Assembly (NCBI RefSeq): GCF_001625195.1
Contig: NC_054389.1
Location: 7,746,520-7,810,519 of the forward strand
Origin: Drechmeria coniospora
Lineage: Eukaryota > Ascomycota > Sordariomycetes > Hypocreales > Ophiocordycipitaceae
DNA length: 64,000 nucleotides
Direction: 5' to 3'
Every line of letters begins with the position of its first letter. The first letter of the stretch is position 1. The notes beneath the pieces are model-generated. The model saw only the letters and a program-made list of their open reading frames with translations. It had not been told where the DNA came from and did not search any database. The position numbers and the translations under genes are program-made. Of the stretch, positions 57,276-64,000 are shown in pieces.

Positions 57276-57849
57276 GTGCATTTAGACGAAGCGGATTTAC
57301 GTAACCATTTCACAGGACGCTTCCTACTTATACTAATCGATCCTGCTCACTTCTAGACCTTATGGGCCCTGGAACTTCATGCTGTATTGTCTATTTCGTA
57401 TTGAGTTGCCAAGTCGACAAATTGATAAGCAACTAATGCTGCAGCTCGATCTTCCTGCAATAGTGGAGATGTTTCGGTTCCTTTCGTCGGCCACAATAGC
57501 ACTTCAGCCGCGCATCTTCGTGGTTGAACTTTTTGTGGTACTTAGCAAAGTCCCTATCGTGGGTTCTTGCTGCGAGCAGATGATGGAGCAAGTCCGAGGA
57601 AGGGTCTGACTGCTGAAGGGATCTGAAGGGTGCTTGATCTCACCACGCTTTTGCGCCCATTTCACGCCTCTGCGCCCAATTCCCGCGTTGTGCCCTTCGT
57701 CTCACGTTCTGTGCGTTAATGCACCATCACCATCGAATATTTCTTAGGCTAGTACTAGTACTATACGGTATGATAGCCCAGAGGCTCTCTATCAAAGATG
57801 TGTTACATCAAAAGAAGCTTGGTATAAGACGCAGCCAAATAGTCGTCTA
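57276..57849. other. intergenic; the upstream part of the frame at 57850 begins here
   Basis: From about 57750 the sequence in frame with the gene at 57850 reads without stops (DSPEALYQRC, then SKEAWYKTQP) but without an ATG. It is probably the remains of a longer N-terminus. Nothing else is recognised. Confidence 0.4.
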
Positions 57850-58158
57850 ATGACTAACCAAAAGTATCGTAAGGCAATGGGGCTACAGTTACGATATAAT
57901 AAAGCTGTATATAATTGGTGTCTTGACTGTAAGTATATGACTAAGCGTTGTACGACTCTAACAGGCTCAAGAGAATGGACCAAAGAAGAGATGATAGCAT
58001 ATTTGGATTGGGAAGATTCTGAGAATAATCGTCTTGATGCCCAGGTAGCCGAGGAGATTATTGTACAACCCTTTTCAAGTAGACGAGGAATGGGCGAGCT
58101 TTGGAGGGCTTGCAAGAAAGATACTAAGGAGCAGCAGGCGTTTTATTCAGCTAAATAA
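57850..58158 (+). CDS. hypothetical protein, N-terminally truncated, mobile-element-associated type
   Basis: The 102-residue frame from ATG 57850 reads RKAMGLQLRYNKAVYNWCLD, then SREWTKEEMIAYLDWEDSEN and SSRRGMGELWRACKKDTKEQ, ending QQAFYSAK. From memory, fungal genomes carry many proteins with the WTKEEMxAYLDW and RRGMxxxW signature, often near retroelements; their function is unknown. Coding-like sequence extends about 100 bp upstream of the ATG, which suggests a lost start and a truncated relic. An LTR fragment follows 200 bp downstream. Confidence 0.5.
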   Translation: MTNQKYRKAMGLQLRYNKAVYNWCLDCKYMTKRCTTLTGSREWTKEEMIAYLDWEDSENNRLDAQVAEEIIVQPFSSRRGMGELWRACKKDTKEQQAFYSAK

Positions 58159-58357
58159 TTATCGAATGTATGTATTTATATTTTATTGTATAGTTATTGT
58201 ACTCCGTAAAGGTAATAATAATATTGTATAAGTAATGCGTTTTATTGTACGCGCGACGCGTTAAGTAAGTAGTAAATGATGCTTAAATAATATTATTGTA
58301 ATGTTACTTAGATGCACGGGTACCCGTGCGCCTATTGGATCCCGGTCGCACGGTTTC

Positions 58358-58630
58358 GATTACGTAATCCTTTTCCAAGTTACTTTGCCTACGCATTGAC
58401 TGGCCTTCGTCAATATACACACACAAACACAGTTACTTTCTAGAGCATAGATAAGACTGGTTAAAATCCTTATCCTGTTGAAGTGGGTTAAGTTTGTATT
58501 ACATATATATACTTCTAACTAGTTGCTGTAAGGTAGGCTATCCACCCTTACTCTCTTTGGGTACGATCGTACAAGGTGGGCAATATCCTCTCCTAATCAG
58601 TTGAACCTAAGTATATTGGTGGCTCTAACA
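58358..58630 (+). mobile_element. LTR fragment (family A)
   Basis: CATTGACTGGCCTTCGTCAA, GAGCATAGATAAGACTGG, ACTTCTAACTAGTTGCTGTA, GGTAGGCTATCC and GGTACGATCGTACAAGG match the other copies. It ends TATTGGTGGCTCTAACA, the expected LTR terminus. It lies between the truncated hypothetical gene and the GLEYA adhesin gene. Confidence 0.75.
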
Positions 58631-58787
58631 TAACTGTACACTTAATTCAAGATTCCAATACATAGCATGAAAATTATTATACGAAAGCTATGTAATAATG
58701 AGCTATTTATAGAGACTGTTCCATAAAACATCAGTATAACCACTTATATCTAAAGTTGCAATAGTATATTTCCCTTCGGATGCATTA

Positions 58788-61700
58788 TTAACTACGAAGG
58801 AGTGAATAAGCGCGGCCACTAAAATCATCGGTGGAAGAGGAACTAGGTTCAGTAACAGGTTGGCCTGGTAGTGAAACAGTAAAATAGTTGTAATACGGTC
58901 CGGCCACAACCTGGCCGTAAACATAACGGAAGGGGTAGGCAAAGCCGGCTGTCAAGTGCTTGGTAACACATTTCTTCGGGTTGGGGTAGAAATTTTCCAA
59001 GAGTGGTACCGAAGCCGGATTGACTTCACCTGTATCACAATCGAACGCATTCCCATCGCCAATAAAAAAGAAAGCCCCATTATCAACAACTATACAAAAC
59101 GTATATATACCAGTCATTGGTGGTACATAGTAGCCCTGATAAACAAATGTAAAGCTATCTGTACTTACTGGAACGTTGAATAAAGCAATTGATCCGAACG
59201 AGACTCTGTTGATAAGTGTTTCTGCTATTGGAGTTTGGCTAAGATAGCTGTTTGGACCGCGTCCACTTACAGAACCGAGGCCAGCAACACTATTTTCATT
59301 TGAATAGTAGTATAAATTAAATCCAGTTGGTTTCTTAGGTGCAGGAGAGGGTTGCAAGGTAGCGAGCACACAAGCGCCCGTAGGGAATTCCGTAACGATA
59401 ACACTAGTAGTACAGGGATGAGTGCAGTCTGATGCTGGTGGAATTGTTTGAGTGCCGACTACGCTTCCAGGTACTGTTGTTGTAACTATCTCATCGGGAA
59501 CACAGATGAGTGGATAAGCGCGGCCACTAAAATCATCAGGCGAAGCTTCACTAGGTTCAGTAACAGGTTGGCCTGGTAGTGAAACGGTAAAGTAGTTATA
59601 ATACGGTCCAGCTACAACCTGGCCGTAAATGTAGCGGAAGGGGTAGGCAAAGCCGGCCGTCAAGTGCTTGGTAACACATTTCTTCGGGTTTGGATAGAAA
59701 TTTTCCATAAGTGGTATCGAAGCCGGATTGATAACACCTGTATCACACTCGAACGCGCTCCCATCGCCAAGGAAAAAGTAGGCCCCATTATCAACAATTA
59801 TACAGAACGTATATATTCCAGTCGTCGGTGGTACATAGTAGCCTTGATAAACAAATGCAAAGCTATCTGTTTTTACTGGGACGCTGAATAATGCAATTGA
59901 TCCGAATGAGACCCTGTTGGTGAGCCGTTCTGCAATTGGAGTTTGGTTAAGATAGCTGTTTGGACCGCGTCCACTTACAGAACCGAGGCCAGCAACACTG
60001 TTCTCATTTGAATAGTAGAATGACTTAAATCCAGATGGTTTGCTAGGTGCACATGAGGGTTGTAGTGTAGACAGTATACACGCTCCTTCCGGAACAGAAA
60101 CTGTTGTTGAGACGCTACTACTGGCTGAAGAGCTACTAGCTGCTAATCTAGTAGTAGTAGGCATTATATTTCCACTAGCCTCTGTAATTCTAACGGTACT
60201 TAGGCAGTTGGTAGTGCATCCAGTTGATGGCGGAATCGTAGTGGTACCAGCTGATGGCCCAGTGGTACTTTCTGTAACAAAGACGCCAGTCGTTATAATT
60301 CTGATAGTAATAGTGCAGTTAGCAGTACATCCAGCTGCTGGCGTTATCGTACTAGTACTAGGCGTTGGGCCAGGAACTGTTTCTGTTACTGTCCCGACAG
60401 TCTGTATAATTCGAACAGTAGTTAGGCAGTTGGCAGTACATCCAGCCGATGGCGGAATCGTAGTAGTACCAGCTGTTTTTCCAGTAGTAGTTTCTGTCAT
60501 AGTACCGCCTGTCTGTGTAATTCGAATAGTAGATAGGCAGTTGGTTTTGCACCCATCTGATGGTGGAATTGTAGTAGTACCAGGTGTTGGTCCGCCAGTA
60601 AATTGCGTTATAAAGACGCTTGTCGGAATCGTTAGAATTCTAACTGTATTAGTGCAGTTGGCGGTACATCCAGCTGCTGGCGTTATCGTAGTAGTACCAG
60701 GTGTTGGGCCAGGAACTGTTTCTGTTACCGTACCGACAGTCTGTATAACTCGAACAGTAGTTAGGCAGTTGGCAGTGCATCCTGCCGATGGCGGAATCGT
60801 AGTAGTACCAGCTGTTTGTCCAGTAGTAGTTTCTGTCATAGTACCACCTGTCTGTGTAATTCGAATAGTAGTAAGGCAGTCGCTTTTGCACCCAGCTGAT
60901 GGTGGAATTGTAGTAGTACCAGGTGTTGGTCCGCCAGTAAATTGCGTTGTAAAGACGCTTGTCGGAATTGTTAAAATTCTAATTGTATTAAAGCAGTTGG
61001 CGGTACATCCAGCTGCTGGCGTTATCGTAGTAGTACCAGGTGTTGGGCCAGGAACTGTTTCTGTTACTGTGCCGACAGTCTGTATAATTCGAACAGTAGT
61101 CAGGCAGTTGGCAGTGCATCCAGCCGATGGCGGAATCGTAGTAGTACCAGCTGTTTGTCCAGTTGTAGTTTCTGTAATGGTACCACCTGTCTGTGTAATT
61201 CGAATAGTAGATAGGCAGTTGGTTTTGCACCCATCTGATGGTGGAATTGTAGTAGTACCAGGTGTTGGTCCGCCAGTAAATTGCGTTATAAAGACGCTTG
61301 TCGGAATCGTTAAAATTCTAATTGTATTAAAACAGTTGGCGGTACATCCAGCTGCTGGAGTTATCGTAGTAGTACCAGGTGTTGGGCCAGGAACTGTTTC
61401 TGTTATTGTACCGACAGTCTGTATAACTCGAACAGTAGTTAGGCAGTTGGCAGTGCATCCTGCCGATGGCGGAATCGTAGTAGTACCAGCTGTTTGTCCA
61501 GTAGTAGTTTCTGTTATAGTACCGCCAGTCTGTGTAATTATAATAGTAGTTAGGCAGTTGGCAATACACCCAGCTGGTGGTGAAATTGTAGTAGTACCAG
61601 GTGTTGGTCCGCCAGTAAAATGCGTTACATAACTACTAGTAGAGGCGCTACTCGGGATCGAAGTCACGTATATAAATACAGTTGTTACGCAGCCTTCAGT

Positions 61701-62186
61701 GCACCCAGTCGATGGTAGGATTGTAGTTGTTCCGGGCGTCTGACCAGTTGTTGTATGTATAAAAATACCGGTTGTAACGGGGACGGTTACAATTACTGTA
61801 GTTACGCAATTCGAACTGCAACCAGGTGGTGGCAGGATGGTACTGGTACCTGGCGCAAGCCCGCTTGTTGTTGTAGTTATCATGCCGCTCGATATACTAA
61901 CCGGACCGGGGTCCGTTTTAGTATATGTCCTGTTTCATTGTGTTAACAGGATACTCTTTTGCTAGATGTAGCAGACTTATCGAATAGGAATCAGGGGAAT
62001 ATACCTCGTCTTGCTGCTTTCCGAGGGCCCGGTAAGACTAGTGCCCATACAGCTATACTGGTACAGTATTTCCTCAACAACTACCATCGAACCGTAAGCA
62101 TTCTTATTAGAGTCATCTCCTCGAGCAAGGCCGAGAACTCCAGCAAGAAGACTCAGGATACTAAGGATTGGAGTTTGTTGCTTCAT
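58788..62186 (-). CDS. secreted adhesin with Cys/Thr-rich repeats and two C-terminal GLEYA domains
   Basis: Two exons join in frame: 62186-62005 (signal peptide MKQQTPILSILSLLAGVLGL) and 61929-58788, across a 75-bp intron (donor GTATAT, branch-like TGTTAAC, acceptor GAAACAG), giving 1107 residues. Residues about 77-650 are repeats on the GPTPGTTTIPPSAGCTANC pattern, each with a C-x3-C pair, the same family as in the giant adhesin. Two tandem GLEYA-type (PA14-like) domains follow at about 675-870 and 913-1100, each with FYYSNENSVAGLG or YYYSNENSVAGLG, VYQGYYVPP, TGIYTFCI, FFLGDGSAF or FFIGDGNAF and AGPYYNYFTVSLPG. In yeasts this domain binds carbohydrate ligands in lectin-like adhesins. No GPI tail follows the second domain. 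The gene converges on the giant adhesin. Confidence 0.9.
60290..61640 (-). repeat. 339-bp higher-order repeat in the GLEYA adhesin, about four copies
   Basis: Three repeat units (113 codons) recur as a block; identical phrases start at 60649, 60988 and 61327, 339 bp apart. Block-to-block similarity is high, so the array has expanded recently relative to the units inside a block. Confidence 0.9.
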
Positions 62187-63179
62187 AATTGTATGTATAT
62201 AGTAAATAGTACATATAGGAGCTTCAGAGGAGTAAAAGAAGCAAATACCTTCGTAATATATTTAGATACTACGTTGGTACTAATGCTTCTCAACCCTATT
62301 TCTCTTGGCTCCAGATATCGTTTATTGGGTATATGTGAGCTGTTATATGAACGGTCTGCGATATATGCAAGAGGCTATCCTTGGCTTTACCTGCGCATTT
62401 CAATAATAAGCCTTGCGCTAAATTAAACTATGGACCAGTGGGTGGCACCACTCGTATTCCTTAAGTACAGAAGTTTATTTCTGCAGGTTACTTCTGTGAT
62501 AAGTAGCTAAATATGTCCATCAATGCCGAGTGGCCGTTGCCTATCGATCGGTGCCGCTATTCAGACCTCTATAAGCTACCTATTCCCTAGCAATTCATCC
62601 TCCCAGGCCAACCAACAAGATTTTCTCGACTTCCCTACCTTATCCGAGAACCAGCGTATTATGCTGATCAGGGTCTACGAGGGTGGGCAATAACGCACCC
62701 ACCATAGACAACCATACGACGAACTGGCATATGTGGGTATGCATGTGCGGGCGAGCATTTGTGCTGGGGTTTAGATCAGCTGCAATCAGTCAGCACTAAA
62801 AAATGCACCTTTACTGCTCGTATGATTTAGAATTCTTAAAGAGCCCACTCCGGACTAGTTTCATAATTCGTCACTTACAAACAATATCTTTTTTGAGCTA
62901 GAAGACATAGTGGCCAGCCTGTGCTACCAACTCGTGCCACGCCCCGCATTTCTGGCCCTTGGATTATTACCTCGCACCACCTTTGATGGTGCTTACCGCC
63001 ACAACACTCGCATCACACGAACGCATAAATTTTTACTGAACTATCTTAAATTGCAATAATCTTAAGAATATAGTAGAAAGTTACATTTACAAAACGCTAT
63101 AGATTGTCTCATTGCATTTCCCAATAAAACTTTACTACAGTCGCCCGACAATTTAATATTTCTCGCTTTCGCTTGCAAA
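62187..63179. other. upstream region of the GLEYA adhesin and intergenic DNA
   Basis: The first 100 bp contain TATA-like runs on the minus strand (ACTATATACATAC just before the ATG, AAATATATTACG at about 62255). Beyond 62,430 the DNA is AT-rich with no recognisable gene. Confidence 0.4.
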
Positions 63180-64000
63180 GGCAATTGTCAGGCATTGGTC
63201 CAAAAGCAGCGTTCTAGGCGCAATTAACTCGACCAGAAGAGAAAGCATTATATCAATATATCGATAGGCTTGATGCTAGGAACTTTTCAGTACGGCCAGA
63301 TTTTATTGCAGATGCTGCAAATTAGATAATACAAGAGCGGGCATTTCTAAATTCAATAGCTCCAGCTATAACTGTTAAACAGAACTGGAATGCAAGATTT
63401 ATTTAACGTCATCGATCTCGAAAGCAACACCAAAAGAGCTTAATTCAAACTATGAAGCCTCTGAGGATATAGATAGAGTTACCGCTTATTTTCAACAGCT
63501 ACAACTGGTAATTGAAAAGGAAGGTATCCCACCTGCAGATACCTGGAATATGGATGGAACTGGCTTTCGAGTTGGAATGGTTAAGTATCAATTTATTGTA
63601 GTAAATGTAAAAAGAGCACATCTATTTGGTCAGCTTTGCTTATATATTACATTGGTACAATATACGAGAGCTTCATAATAATACAGTTATTGCTCTAACA
63701 GGCAGTGGCTATTCAAATGACTATTATAGCCTTCAGAGGATTAACGCTTCAATCGTTATGCAACTTCAATTAGCAGCAAACGCCTACTAATTTTAGATAG
63801 CCGTGGATCACGTCATAGAATTGATTTTTATCGTCTTCTGTCCAGAAAAGTATATCGTAACTTTCGCAGTGCCACCACATCTTACGCATATTTTACAACC
63901 ACTAGATGTAGCTATCTTCCAACCATTAAAGCACTAGCATGCAAAGGCTCTTGACTTTGCAGTTCGAGATAGTCTAGCCAATGTAACAAAGCTATTTTTG
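63180..64000 (+). pseudogene. pogo/Fot1-like DDE transposase relic, cut by the window edge
   Basis: Coding-like sequence in changing frames gives the DNA-binding region LTRPEEKALYQYIDRLDARN and FSVRPDFIADAAN (about 63225-63325). WNMDGTGFRVG follows at 63544-63576 (first catalytic D kept, the usual E of DETGF replaced by G), then LILDSRGSRH near 63786 (second D) and VPPHLTHILQPLDV at 63869-63910 (third D). These are the hallmarks of the pogo branch of Tc1/mariner transposases. Stops and frame changes show it is inactive. Terminal repeats are not identified and the 3' end lies outside the window. Confidence 0.85.

Noticed and set aside
60040..61632. Plus-strand open frame of about 530 codons opposite the GLEYA adhesin
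   Set aside because: Val/Pro-rich shadow of the minus-strand repeat array; the real gene has signal peptide, splice sites and GLEYA domains on the other strand.
61893..61925. Palindrome TATACTAACCGGACC...GGTCCGTTTTAGTATA as a transposon end
   Set aside because: It lies in the first codons of exon 2 of the GLEYA adhesin, which translate sensibly (TYTKTDPGPVS) across the splice junction. It is probably coincidental, though a hairpin is possible.
1..64000. tRNA genes, rRNA genes, CRISPR arrays, bacterial-type operons
   Set aside because: None recognised on either strand by eye. The tandem repeats present are coding repeats or minisatellites without spacers, and the gene structures are eukaryotic.

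Overview
The window is nuclear DNA of a filamentous ascomycete fungus, most likely a sordariomycete of the Hypocreales type. The evidence is short (50-75 bp) GT-AG introns, a subgroup-C chitinase with LysM domains, HsbA-like and 2EXR proteins, GLEYA and flocculin-type adhesins, and decayed Ty3, copia and pogo elements. Gene density is low, transposon relics are abundant and many genes encode secreted proteins. That looks like an accessory or subtelomeric-type compartment; this is inference, because no telomere repeat is visible. I recognise no tRNA, rRNA or CRISPR.

Left part (1-21,260). A minus-strand DUF3494 (ice-binding fold) protein with a long Thr-rich stalk and a GPI-type tail lies at 495-2761 and carries a frameshift just after its signal peptide. 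Relics follow: a possible Cys-rich secreted protein and a flavin monooxygenase broken across three frames. Then come an HsbA-like secreted protein, a 2EXR protein, and a divergent pair made of a secreted protein of unknown function (minus) and a four-exon, 1367-residue LysM/CBM18/GH18 chitinase (plus). A small secreted protein and a small membrane protein end this part.

Middle part (21,870-36,300). This is a transposon graveyard. A Ty3/gypsy element with a recognisable 5' LTR, gag with zinc knuckle, protease and reverse transcriptase is cut off at about 24,900. A minus-strand copia polyprotein relic (27,990-30,760) is itself interrupted by LTR sequence, and LTR fragments of one family are scattered through the window. 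The DNA is AT-rich and full of stops, as expected after repeat-induced point mutation (not measured here). One possible two-exon secreted protein gene survives at 34,853-35,315.

Right part (36,420-64,000). The centrepiece is an adhesin gene of about 12 kb that I reconstruct as three exons (3952 codons). It has a signal peptide, nine flocculin-type repeats, roughly 80 copies of a Thr-rich unit with a Cys pair, and a C-terminal Gly-rich domain. A convergent second adhesin (58,788-62,186 minus, two exons, 1107 codons) has the same kind of repeat and the same leader and intron layout, but ends in two GLEYA domains. Between them lie an SR-protein-kinase-like pseudogene, two tandem paralogous secreted proteins with matching promoters, a third secreted protein, a foldback repeat and an N-terminally truncated hypothetical protein. 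A pogo/Fot1-like transposase relic runs off the right edge.

Taken together, the intact genes concern the cell surface and its exterior: three adhesin-like wall proteins, a secreted chitinase with its divergent partner, and several small secreted proteins. They sit between decaying mobile elements and dead genes.
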